A DNA stretch of 64,000 nt, taken from assembly GCA_945862245.1 (NCBI GenBank), contig CAMAXN010000011.1:1-64000 (forward strand), written 5' to 3'. Source of the stretch: Prosthecobacter debontii. Lineage in GTDB: Bacteria; Verrucomicrobiota; Verrucomicrobiia; Verrucomicrobiales; Akkermansiaceae. This document shows, piece after piece, positions 36,943 to 44,988 of this stretch. The notes beneath the pieces were generated by a model that saw nothing but the letters and a program-made list of their open reading frames with translations, ran no database searches and had not been told where the DNA came from. Every line of letters begins with the position of its first letter. Position 1 is the stretch's first letter. The translations under genes were made by a program, and so were the position numbers.

Positions 36943-38433
36943 TCAGGCCACTGCGAGTTGCATGATCTGCTCCTGAGTGGCGCGGCGTGCATCCTCGATT
37001 TCACCGGTCACACGGCCATCGTGCATGACGAGGATGCGGTCCGCCATGCCCAGCACTTCGGGCAGTTCGGAACTGACCATGATGATGGCTTTGCCCGCGG
37101 CGGCGAGTTCATTCATCAGGAGGTAGATTTCGTATTTCGCACCGACGTCGATGCCGCGTGTCGGTTCATCGAAAATCAGGACGTCGCAGTTCCGCGCCAG
37201 CCATTTGGCAAGGACGACCTTCTGCTGGTTGCCGCCGGAGAGATTGCCGGCGCGTGCTTCCTGGTTCGGCACTTTGACTTGGAGCTGGCTCACGTAACGG
37301 CCGAATTCCCCGCGTTCCTGACGGAGTTGCACAAAGCCGTGGTGCGAAAGGCGTTCCAGATTGGGCAGGCCGAAATTCTCGCGCACCGAGTGCCTGAGCA
37401 CCAGTCCCTGCAGTTTGCGGTCTTCCGTCAAAAGACCGATGCCCGCCGCAATGGCGTCCCGCGGCGAACGGATCGCGAGCAGGTTGCCATCGAGCCGGAT
37501 TTCACCGGCTTCGCGCGGGTCGGCCCCGAAAATGAGGCGCACCGTTTCTGTGCGGCCCGCACCCACGAGGCCGGTCAGCGCGAGGATTTCGCCGCGGCGC
37601 ACAGAAAAGGAGACATCGCGCACGTTGCGGCCGCGGCGCAGGCCGTAGACCTCCAGCCGCGCCGCGCCGGGATTCATCGTGCGCGCGGGGTATTCGTCCT
37701 TCAGTTCGCGGCCCACCATTAGTTCGATCATTTCGTTGCGGGTGATCTGCGCGATGGGGCGTTCGCCCACGTTCCGGCCATCCCGGAGGACAGTCACGCG
37801 GTTGGCGATGGTGAAAACCTCGTCGAGCCGATGACTGATGTAAATGATGCCGATGCCGTGACTTTTCAGGTCGCGGATAATTTCGAAGAGTCGCGCGACT
37901 TCATGGGAGGTGAGCGCGGCGCTGGGTTCATCCATCACAATGATTCGCGCATCGAAAGCGAGTGCCTTCGCGATTTCGACGAGTTGCTGCTGCGCCGTAG
38001 TGAGCCGGCGGCAGGGTGCACCCAGGTCAATCTCCACTCCCAGACGTTTGAATATCTCCGCCGCACGGGCACGTTCCTGTTTTTGCCCAATGAACCCGGC
38101 TCGCGTCACTTCCTGACCGAGGAAAATGTTTTCCACCGCCGTCAGTCCCGGCACGAGGTTGAACTCCTGATAGATCACCGCCACGCCCGCGCGGCGGGAA
38201 TCCTGCGGTGACGCGAATGGCGACTCCCGGCCATCAATGGAGATCGTGCCTTCATCCGCCCGATGGGCGCCACCGAGCACTTTCATCAGCGTGCTTTTTC
38301 CCGCGCCGTTTTCGCCGAGCAGCGCTAGCACTTCACCCGCGCGTAAACTGAGGTCTACTCCGCGCAGCGCCTGAACCCCTGGAAAGGACTTCACGATGCC
38401 GCGCATTTCAAGCAATGGCGCGGCGGCGCTCAT
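36943..38433 (-). CDS. rbsA: Sugar ABC transporter ATPase, RbsA type (two nucleotide-binding domains)
   Basis: A 496-aa tandem ABC ATPase. Domain 1: Walker A GENGAGKST, signature-like LTTAQQQLVEIAKAL, Walker B IIVMDEPSAAL. Domain 2: a degenerate Walker A GLVGAGRTE, signature LSGGNQQKVVLAKWLA and Walker B VLIFDEPTRGID, the standard asymmetric pattern of sugar importers. It overlaps the aroE-like gene upstream by 4 bases (ATGA) and is 7 bp from rbsC, so the operon is binding protein - aroE - rbsA - rbsC. Confidence 0.95.
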   Translation of the reverse strand: MSAAAPLLEMRGIVKSFPGVQALRGVDLSLRAGEVLALLGENGAGKSTLMKVLGGAHRADEGTISIDGRESPFASPQDSRRAGVAVIYQEFNLVPGLTAVENIFLGQEVTRAGFIGQKQERARAAEIFKRLGVEIDLGAPCRRLTTAQQQLVEIAKALAFDARIIVMDEPSAALTSHEVARLFEIIRDLKSHGIGIIYISHRLDEVFTIANRVTVLRDGRNVGERPIAQITRNEMIELMVGRELKDEYPARTMNPGAARLEVYGLRRGRNVRDVSFSVRRGEILALTGLVGAGRTETVRLIFGADPREAGEIRLDGNLLAIRSPRDAIAAGIGLLTEDRKLQGLVLRHSVRENFGLPNLERLSHHGFVQLRQERGEFGRYVSQLQVKVPNQEARAGNLSGGNQQKVVLAKWLARNCDVLIFDEPTRGIDVGAKYEIYLLMNELAAAGKAIIMVSSELPEVLGMADRILVMHDGRVTGEIEDARRATQEQIMQLAVA

Positions 38434-39281
38434 AAGCCCATCGCAGCCTCAAGGGCCTTGCGCATCACGTCCGCATTCGGCGTGATGCCGGTCCAGTATT
38501 CCACGCCGACGATGCCTTGGTTCACAAGCATACCGAGACCATCAATGGCCCGGCAGCCGCGGGCGGCGGAATCGTCGAGGAAACGGGTGCGGAACGGATT
38601 GAATATCACATCGGCCACGACCATGCCGGGCTTGAGCGAATCCAAAGCGAGGTCCAGCCGTGCTACCGCGTCGTAGAGGCCAATGGAAGTGCCGTTGATG
38701 ACGATATCGGTCCCGGTTGGCACGGTGTAATCTCCTTGCCACACTACGAGTTCGGCATCCACCTTCAGCTTATCGCGTAGCAGAGTAACCAGTTCCGCGC
38801 CACGCTTCTCGGAGCGGTTCACGATGGTGATGAGCCTGCTTCCCGCTAGACCGAGTTCTACGGCGATGGCGCGGGATGCTCCACCGGCACCGAAGAGTAG
38901 TACGGATTTTCCTTTTGGATCGATTTCCGTCTCCAGCGACTTCAGGAATCCTTTCCCGTCCGTGTTTTCACCAATGAACTGATCTCCGCGGCGCACGACG
39001 CAGTTCACGGCACCAATAACTGCAGCAGATTCACCCAGGCCGTCGAGGTGCGGAATGACGGTGACCTTGTGAGGCAGGCTACAGTTGAAACCTCGAAAGC
39101 CCATCGCCTTCGCCCCACGCACGGCAACCCCGAGATCGTCCGGCGTTACTTCCATGTTCACATAGCGCCAGTGTACTCCGTGATGCGCAAATGCGGCCTC
39201 AATCATGGCCACGGTGGGATTGCCCGCCGCGCCCTGCGACATCGAGCCAACGAGTTCGTGAAGAAATTTTGCGGGGCTCAT
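38430..39281 (-). CDS. Shikimate/quinate dehydrogenase family protein (AroE-like) inside the ABC operon
   Basis: A 283-aa protein with both AroE domains: the catalytic Lys in GFNCSLPHKVTVIPHLD, GENTDGKGF for substrate binding, Rossmann GAGGASRAIAVEL, and IVNRSEKRG near the NADP-binding position. An AroE between binding protein and ATPase of a sugar importer suggests a catabolic dehydrogenase acting on an imported polyol or quinate/shikimate-like acid rather than the biosynthetic enzyme. It could still be the only AroE of the genome; the window cannot show this. Confidence 0.88.
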   Translation of the reverse strand: MSPAKFLHELVGSMSQGAAGNPTVAMIEAAFAHHGVHWRYVNMEVTPDDLGVAVRGAKAMGFRGFNCSLPHKVTVIPHLDGLGESAAVIGAVNCVVRRGDQFIGENTDGKGFLKSLETEIDPKGKSVLLFGAGGASRAIAVELGLAGSRLITIVNRSEKRGAELVTLLRDKLKVDAELVVWQGDYTVPTGTDIVINGTSIGLYDAVARLDLALDSLKPGMVVADVIFNPFRTRFLDDSAARGCRAIDGLGMLVNQGIVGVEYWTGITPNADVMRKALEAAMGL

Positions 39282-39284
39282 GGT

Positions 39285-40238
39285 TTATTTCAATTCGGGG
39301 TCTTTCATTGCGTCCGCCTTGCGATAGAGGCTAGTGGGAATGAGCATCTGCGGAGGAAGACTCTCACCCTTGGAGTGGCGGACGATTGCATCCACAATTT
39401 GCACTCCCATTTTGTCAGGAAACTGAATTGGGTCAGCGTAAATCTTGCCGTCTTTGATCGCCTGCTTGCCCTCCGGTTGGCCGTCAAATCCAACAATCAC
39501 GACCTGCGTTTTGTCGGCCTTCTCCAGCGCCGCCCGGGCGCCGAGTGCTGCAGGGTCGTTGATAGCGAAAATGCCGCGCAGATCCGGGTTGGCCTGTAGC
39601 GCATCCTCAGCTGCCTTAAAGCCCATGTCCTTGGCCGCGCCGCTTTCCAATTCAGTGACGATATCGATCTTTGTTTTGCCGCTCGCATTGTGGGTGTCAA
39701 TAACCTCCCGGAACCCCTTAACGCGCAGTTGGCATGACTCCGCCTGTTTAAAATGGAGCACGGCGATTTTACCGCCTGCTTCGCCTAGCGCTTCGATCAT
39801 CGCCTGTCCTGCCTCTTTGCCCCCGCCATAGTTGTCTGTGGCGATCTGCGTCACAATTTTTACGCCGGGCTCATTGCAGGGAATGTCCACCGTGAAGACC
39901 GGGATGCCCGCCGTATTGGCTTCCTGGATCACGGTGACGCTGGCCTTGGAATCACACGGGCTGATTACAATGGCGCTCACCTTTTTGACGATGAAATCTT
40001 TGATCTGATTGGCCTGCTTCGCAGGATCCTTGTCTGCGCTGACTACAATGGTCTCGTAGCCATGCTTCTTGCCCTCGGTAGTAATTTTATCACCGATCAC
40101 CATGAAGAATGGATTATCGAGTGTAATTAGAGAGACGCCGATGGTGCCTTTGGATTTGATCTCCGGGTTCGCGGGCTTGCCGCAGCCGGCAAGCAGCGCG
40201 ATGGCGCAGGTTAGAAACGTGAGGATGGTGCGAATCAT
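39285..40238 (-). CDS. rbsB: Periplasmic sugar-binding lipoprotein, RbsB type
   Basis: A 317-aa type I periplasmic binding protein with a lipobox (AIALLAGC). GTIGVSLITLDNPFFMVIGD, VSADKDPAKQANQIKDFIVK and FAINDPAALGARAALEKA match D-ribose/D-allose binding proteins. It captures the ligand for the RbsA/RbsC importer downstream, from which it is separated by the AroE-like gene; its stop is 3 bp before that ATG. The true ligand is not determined. Confidence 0.93.
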   Translation of the reverse strand: MIRTILTFLTCAIALLAGCGKPANPEIKSKGTIGVSLITLDNPFFMVIGDKITTEGKKHGYETIVVSADKDPAKQANQIKDFIVKKVSAIVISPCDSKASVTVIQEANTAGIPVFTVDIPCNEPGVKIVTQIATDNYGGGKEAGQAMIEALGEAGGKIAVLHFKQAESCQLRVKGFREVIDTHNASGKTKIDIVTELESGAAKDMGFKAAEDALQANPDLRGIFAINDPAALGARAALEKADKTQVVIVGFDGQPEGKQAIKDGKIYADPIQFPDKMGVQIVDAIVRHSKGESLPPQMLIPTSLYRKADAMKDPELK

Positions 40239-40266
40239 GGGGGTATGCTGATGGTCTATTTTCGTA

Positions 40267-41508
40267 TCAGAGTTGTCCAGCCTTCAGGAACTCGTGACGA
40301 ATCGGAGCGGTGACCCGCTTGCCGGTGGTCGAGACAAACGTCACGAGACCGGGGGTGAATTCCAAGGTCTTCACGTTCTCAAACTCGGCTGGAATCCTAA
40401 TAACACCTTGGATGTAGTTCACGGCGGTCGGTTTGGTGGCGCTGAGCGCAACGGTGGTCGCTACGCCTTCTTTCGTGAGGATGTTCTCGTTCATTGAGGG
40501 CAGGAGGCCGTTGGCAAAGAAGGCGGTGACGTCCTCAAGCCCGAGGCAGTTGTTGCGCCCGTTCCAAGGATGCCCGTGCCGACCGTGGAATTCCATCCAG
40601 ATGACCAAGCTATTGAGCACGTCCTGATCCTTCAGCGAGAACCAGACGTAGCCTTCGTCGGCGTAGGTTGCCGTCGTCCAGGCGGGGGTGTGCGTCTTCG
40701 ATCGAGGTTCGTGGGCCAGTTGAACGAGGTCGGCATAGCCATAGCTGCCGGGGAGGCGCGTCAGGTCGGTATCTGGGGTATTTTTCCAGGCGGCAGGGAC
40801 TTTGGTTAGGTCGTTCCATTTGGCGCCGGGTTGCAAGGCTTGGTATTCGCGATGCTTCGGGTCGCTGAAGAGCCCTGGGTTGGTCATCCCGAAGCTGAAG
40901 GCGCTGGTCGCGATACGGACAGCGCCCTCTTTCTCCGGCATGGCCAGCATCGCGTGGTGTCCGAGCGGCACATTCCCCGTGAAGCCTTCGATGAGTTGGC
41001 GGGAGTAGATCACATTCTGACCATCGACGAGCGAGAGTTCCTTTGTGACACGACCCTTGCGGATCTTGGTGTCGATGCCGAGTGTGAGCGTGGTGACATC
41101 GCCAGTCTTCTTCGAGCTCACCTGATGCCAGATATCGCCAGCGATTTCGCCGTGAGGCGGATGCTTCTCACCGGCGACCTCACTACTGTTTCCGCCGAAG
41201 GGCATGCAGAAGTAGTCCCCACGAAATGGGACCAGCAAAGGCGCGGGCATAGCCGAGTGTGTTTCCTCCTGCCATGGGCTGACGTAGTAGGGTTTCACGG
41301 GCTTTTCCGTGTCGCGGAAAAACGTCACCGGGGCCATGTGCCCGCCGGTCTTTGTGATGGCGAGTTCGACTTCTTTGGTGGTGACGACGAAGCTCGCTTG
41401 AGCGTGGATGGTGTGCAATGTCGTCTCATCAGCCGACGCCGCAGATCCGATGAGGGACAGATTCATGAGCAGGGCGAGAAGCCGGGGGAGTTGGGGGTTC
41501 GAGGTCAT
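40267..41508 (-). CDS. Secreted protein, possibly galactose-mutarotase-like fold
   Basis: A 413-aa protein with signal peptide (LLALLMNLSLIGSAASA). The text ITKTGGHMAPVTFFRD, LLVPFRGDYFCMPFGG, then NVIYSRQLIEGFTGNVPLGH is reminiscent of aldose-1-epimerase-like beta-sandwich proteins with a His pair, but I cannot name the family safely. It heads the sugar ABC operon, 28 bp before the binding-protein gene, so it may process the imported sugar outside the inner membrane. Confidence 0.7.
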   Translation of the reverse strand: MTSNPQLPRLLALLMNLSLIGSAASADETTLHTIHAQASFVVTTKEVELAITKTGGHMAPVTFFRDTEKPVKPYYVSPWQEETHSAMPAPLLVPFRGDYFCMPFGGNSSEVAGEKHPPHGEIAGDIWHQVSSKKTGDVTTLTLGIDTKIRKGRVTKELSLVDGQNVIYSRQLIEGFTGNVPLGHHAMLAMPEKEGAVRIATSAFSFGMTNPGLFSDPKHREYQALQPGAKWNDLTKVPAAWKNTPDTDLTRLPGSYGYADLVQLAHEPRSKTHTPAWTTATYADEGYVWFSLKDQDVLNSLVIWMEFHGRHGHPWNGRNNCLGLEDVTAFFANGLLPSMNENILTKEGVATTVALSATKPTAVNYIQGVIRIPAEFENVKTLEFTPGLVTFVSTTGKRVTAPIRHEFLKAGQL

Positions 41509-41559
41509 GGGGCGATGGGGTAGTCGTGAATGGTCGGGTCGGACGGTGCCGGCATCTGC

Positions 41560-41701
41560 TTACGTGCGCAGGCGCGAGCTGCTTGACGGGGATGAAATCG
41601 TTGGTCGAGGGGAGCCAAGAAGCGCGTCGATCGTGAGGGTGAATTGCGAGCCGTCGTGGATGCAGACGACTTCATGCCAATCCTTGGTGAGATCGGTCAG
41701 A
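41560..41701 (-). pseudogene. C-terminal gene fragment starting at element I
   Basis: An open frame leaves the element's CTAG end with no start codon: ILTDLTKDWHEVVCIHDGSQ, FTLTIDALLGS, then a Ser-rich tail to TAA at 41560-41562. It resembles the last strands of a LamG-like or DUF1080-like domain, but the assignment is weak. It lies upstream of the operon start at 41508. Confidence 0.4.
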
Positions 41702-41774
41702 ATCCTAGAAGCTTGTGGTCTCACATTACTTAAAATACAATAAACAGCTGGTTTGGGAAGGAGAAAAGAGGGTT
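41702..41774 (-). repeat. Element copy I, promoter-like type
   Basis: Minus strand: CCAACCCTCTTTTCTCC, TTCCCA (41754-41759), 16 bp, TATTTT (41732-41737), then GCTTCTAGGATT. About 190 bp upstream of the sugar ABC operon. Confidence 0.78.
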
Positions 41775-41802
41775 GGTCGGACGCGCGCCATAAAACTGGA
41801 CG

Positions 41803-41999
41803 CTCTACGAACTCAGCGCCGCTGCGCGCGACAGCATTAAGGCACGCAATTTCGAAAATGGACGTAGGATGTTAGCCGCCGCTGCCTGCTATATGTGCCA
41901 CCTATGCTGTTCGCCATGCTGACGAAGGAAGAAATCCTCAATCTCTTCGCCAATATTCTCTGCGCCAACGACCCTGTGCATCCGAATTTCAAAAAGTGA
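41803..41999 (+). pseudogene. Remnant of a PVC membrane-bound dehydrogenase/cytochrome c gene
   Basis: Plus strand, opposite to all neighbours. LYELSAAARDSIKARNFENG and RRMLAAAACYMCHL match the start of the C-terminal cytochrome c domain (CYMCH heme motif) of this family. After a deletion and frame change, MLTKEEILNLFANILCANDP and VHPNFKK with a TGA at 41997 match its typical C-terminus. The haem-domain centre and everything before it are missing. Confidence 0.65.
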
Positions 42000-42058
42000 T
42001 CGTGGCGGGGGCTTCCAGTACCCATGCTCAGTATCGCTCGACATAAGCGTATTGCAAT

Positions 42059-43327
42059 TCAGCGAGATTGGACGGCAACTTTGAGTTGTTTCTGAGCGAA
42101 ACTGAGCATAGCGCGCCAGTCTTCCTCGGTCACATCGTGGGGACCCTCGCGTAGGAAGTAGGCAAGGGTGGAGTTTGCGAGTTTTCCCGGTTCTGGCCAT
42201 TTATCCACGCTTAGGCCCTTTATTCCTAGTAAATCATAGACAGGGGCGGCGTTTTGCAGGCTGAGGAACTCTCCGTGAGGGTCTGCCCATTGGTCCTTAG
42301 TGGCGCTAGTGGCTAACAATGGACGTGGGGCAATGATTGCCGCGAGCTGGTGTTGGTCGAAGGGCAGAGTATTTTCCTTGGCTGCGTATTGAGCGAAATT
42401 TCCTGCAAACCAGTGAGGAAAGCGGGATGTTAGGTCCTCCACCCTTTCTCCAAAAATACGTTTACTCAAGGCCATGCCACCTGCACCGGAGCCGTTGGAG
42501 ACGACGGCAGCAAATCGCGTATCTTGCGCTCCAGCCCAGAGCGATGCTTTGCCCAAGCGACTGAATCCTATGACGATGACTCGACTTTTGTCGACGCGGT
42601 CATCGGTCACGAGGTAGTCCATGGCGCGGCTCAGCCCCCACGCCCATGCGCCGATGGCACCCCAGTCGCCCGGCCCTGGCTCTTTGGCAAGGCCACGCAC
42701 ACCTTCTTTCCAACGTCCGGGAGTATCGGGCTCTATTTCTCCGCAAGCTGCGGTAGCCAAACCGACGCCGGCTTCTAACAACATATCCACGCTCCACATG
42801 TAAGCGTGCATTCCGCGGGCTGATGGTTGTGGCTTGTTAGCAGGAGGTTTATTTTTGAAGAGGCCGGTAACGTAGTGCGTCGGAACGGGCAGGTCTGGAT
42901 CGGTCGTCGTGGTATAGTTGCCGTCAAAATTTAGCCCCAAGAACAATGGAACTGGTCCGGTGACGTCATTGGGAAAATAGACTAGCAATTCCATCTGGCG
43001 TCCTGTCTCGGTGCCTTCAAAAAGCACGCCTACGCGCAAGCGTGTGGCTCGTCCATCTCTGGCATCTTTCTTTTCTTCGCGCACGATAAATTTCATAGCA
43101 TCGGGCCGACTTATGGGGGTAACGCCAAACATTTGTTCCCCAAAAAGTTTCAACAACTCGGCTCGACGCACGGCCCAGACTTCGGGCGAGGAGATTTTTG
43201 TGCCGTCGGAATTCTCCAGCAGGTGCGGCAAGATGTAGGGCGGAACTTTGGCCTCATCTGTGATGTTTTCGGCGAGGGCAATGGTCGCCATAGTAGGGAA
43301 ATAGACGAGTAGAGATAGCAAACGCAT
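42059..43327 (-). CDS. CE15-like glucuronoyl/acetylxylan esterase-type hydrolase
   Basis: About 422 aa with signal peptide (MRLLSLLVYFPTMATIALA). The alpha/beta hydrolase nucleophile lies in IVIGFSRLGKASLWAGA, matching the GxSRxGK signature of glucuronoyl esterases (CE15), with PFDQHQLAAIIAPRPLL carrying a His typical of the family. Such enzymes cut lignin-carbohydrate ester bonds at glucuronoxylan. I chose ATG 43327, which gives a good signal peptide, over an upstream ATG at 43441. It ends the module bounded by element I. Confidence 0.87.
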   Translation of the reverse strand: MRLLSLLVYFPTMATIALAENITDEAKVPPYILPHLLENSDGTKISSPEVWAVRRAELLKLFGEQMFGVTPISRPDAMKFIVREEKKDARDGRATRLRVGVLFEGTETGRQMELLVYFPNDVTGPVPLFLGLNFDGNYTTTTDPDLPVPTHYVTGLFKNKPPANKPQPSARGMHAYMWSVDMLLEAGVGLATAACGEIEPDTPGRWKEGVRGLAKEPGPGDWGAIGAWAWGLSRAMDYLVTDDRVDKSRVIVIGFSRLGKASLWAGAQDTRFAAVVSNGSGAGGMALSKRIFGERVEDLTSRFPHWFAGNFAQYAAKENTLPFDQHQLAAIIAPRPLLATSATKDQWADPHGEFLSLQNAAPVYDLLGIKGLSVDKWPEPGKLANSTLAYFLREGPHDVTEEDWRAMLSFAQKQLKVAVQSR

Positions 43328-43656
43328 GATATAGGATAAGTGTATAGTATGGCAGGCAGTTATGCTTTTTTTATCTGAATGGCCAGCGCTAGTGTAGTCC
43401 GTCAAGCGGATTGCAAATGATTCCTTTCCGCCCTTCCACATATGTCCTTCTCGAGAATAACGTTGGCTATGGCTTTTTAGATAAAGGGTGCCGGGGCCTC
43501 GTTGTGTGCATTGATGTATTCAAGTAAACATCGCCCGTATAATTCAATGGCCTAAAAACGGGCTAATGTAGTCTAGTTGTATTGGAGAGGACTTCATCTC
43601 GTTGTAGATAAGGGGCATGATAAGGATAAGCCAGATGGAGTTATCTAACAAATAAT
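43328..43656. other. Intergenic region between the CE15-like and DUF1552 genes
   Basis: About 330 bp, A+T-rich, with no gene or clear element copy visible. It probably carries the CE15-like gene's promoter, but no convincing boxes stand out. Confidence 0.3.
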
Positions 43657-44988
43657 TTAGGTCAGCCCGTTCAGACGTCCAGATCCGTCCACGAAGCGCT
43701 CTTGCTCGACACCCATGGCTTGCAGTATGGTGACGTGGAGATTGCAGAGTGGGGTGGCATCGTTTTCGTAAACGAGGTGCTGGCCCTGCTTGATGCCGAG
43801 GCTGCGACCGCCAGCTAAGAGCGTGGGGAGCTTGCGCGTGGAGTGATTGCCGCCGCCATCTTCCAAGCCCGTGCCGTTATTCATGCCGCTGCCGTAGAGG
43901 ACGAGGGTGCGGTCGAGCATGGTGCAACCTTCTTCATTGATGGCTTGCAGGCCTTTAAGGAAATCTGCTAGGAGGTCGACTCCCCGTTTGTCCACTTTGG
44001 CGACATTTTCCAGGGTGCCCTTATTCCCTCCGTGGTGCTGAATGCCGTGCATGGTATCATTCACGCCCACTTCTATCCATTTGTAGGAATCGACCTCCAC
44101 CCCGGACATCAGCGTGATGATGCGTGTGGTGTCAGTGCGCAGTGAGAGGAGCATTAAATCATACATGACTTTGAGAAACTCGGAGCGGTTTTTGAATTCA
44201 AATTGAAGCTGGCTGGCGTCAATTTTAGGTTTGGGTTGATCGAGCCACTTCTGGTTTCGATCGATTTGAAGTTCCACGTCGCGAACGGAATCGAGGTATT
44301 GGTCGAGCCGGGCACGATCCTCATGACTGAGTTTGCGATTTAGGGCCTTAGACTCTCTGATGACGTTGTCGAGGAGGCTGCGCTGGCGTTGATAGCGCGC
44401 ATTTTCGGACGCGAGGTCTTCAGGGGTGTCGGGGACGAAGAGGCGATGGAACAATGCCCGCGGATTGTTCATGGCGGCCAAGGGTAGGCCGCGTGAGTTG
44501 AAGGAGAGGGTATTGCTGCGTCCAGGAACGCCGGCACCGGCTTCAGTGGAGAGTTGCAGGGAGGGCCAGCGGGTTTGCCGGCCGAGTTGGGCGGCTACCA
44601 CTTGATCCATGGAATGCGATACGTTAGGCGAGGCAAAGTCCACCAGGATGCGGTCGTTGTCCTGCACTCCGGTGAGCCATCTTCCGGCTGCGGCATGGCC
44701 GACATTAGCCGACATGCGGGGATGACAGAGTCCGGTGAGGACAGAAAGTTCTTTGCGCACCGGCTCGAGCGACTGGAGAGTGGGCGAGAGGATGTAGTCG
44801 CTGCCGGTTTCCTTGGGATACCAATCGCTGTTGCGGACGCCATGGGGGGCATAAATGCAAACCATTCTTGCTGGCGACTTTTTCGGTTTCTCTGCGGCAG
44901 GCAGACGCGGCGCGAGGCTTTCCAGAGCGGGCAGGGCAATGCAGGCACCGGCTCCACGGAGAATATTGCGGCGGGTAAAGTTTTTCAT
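43657..44988 (-). CDS. DUF1552 family secreted protein
   Basis: A 443-aa Tat-exported protein (TRRNILRGAGACIALPALES). Family blocks: RMVCIYAPHGVRNSDWYPKE, GVQDNDRILVDFASPNVSHS, LSHEDRARLDQYLDSVRDVE and VLYGSGMNNGTGLEDGG. DUF1552 proteins are DUF1501-like and their reaction is unknown. The ATG overlaps the stop of the DUF1592-type gene by 4 bases (ATGA), the usual pairing, so the two are translated together. Confidence 0.93.
   Translation of the reverse strand: MKNFTRRNILRGAGACIALPALESLAPRLPAAEKPKKSPARMVCIYAPHGVRNSDWYPKETGSDYILSPTLQSLEPVRKELSVLTGLCHPRMSANVGHAAAGRWLTGVQDNDRILVDFASPNVSHSMDQVVAAQLGRQTRWPSLQLSTEAGAGVPGRSNTLSFNSRGLPLAAMNNPRALFHRLFVPDTPEDLASENARYQRQRSLLDNVIRESKALNRKLSHEDRARLDQYLDSVRDVELQIDRNQKWLDQPKPKIDASQLQFEFKNRSEFLKVMYDLMLLSLRTDTTRIITLMSGVEVDSYKWIEVGVNDTMHGIQHHGGNKGTLENVAKVDKRGVDLLADFLKGLQAINEEGCTMLDRTLVLYGSGMNNGTGLEDGGGNHSTRKLPTLLAGGRSLGIKQGQHLVYENDATPLCNLHVTILQAMGVEQERFVDGSGRLNGLT

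Noticed and set aside
42218..42236. ATTCCTAGTAAAT as a reverse-oriented element copy
   Set aside because: It lies in the coding sequence of the CE15-like esterase (LLGIKGL) with no matching second end; a chance match.
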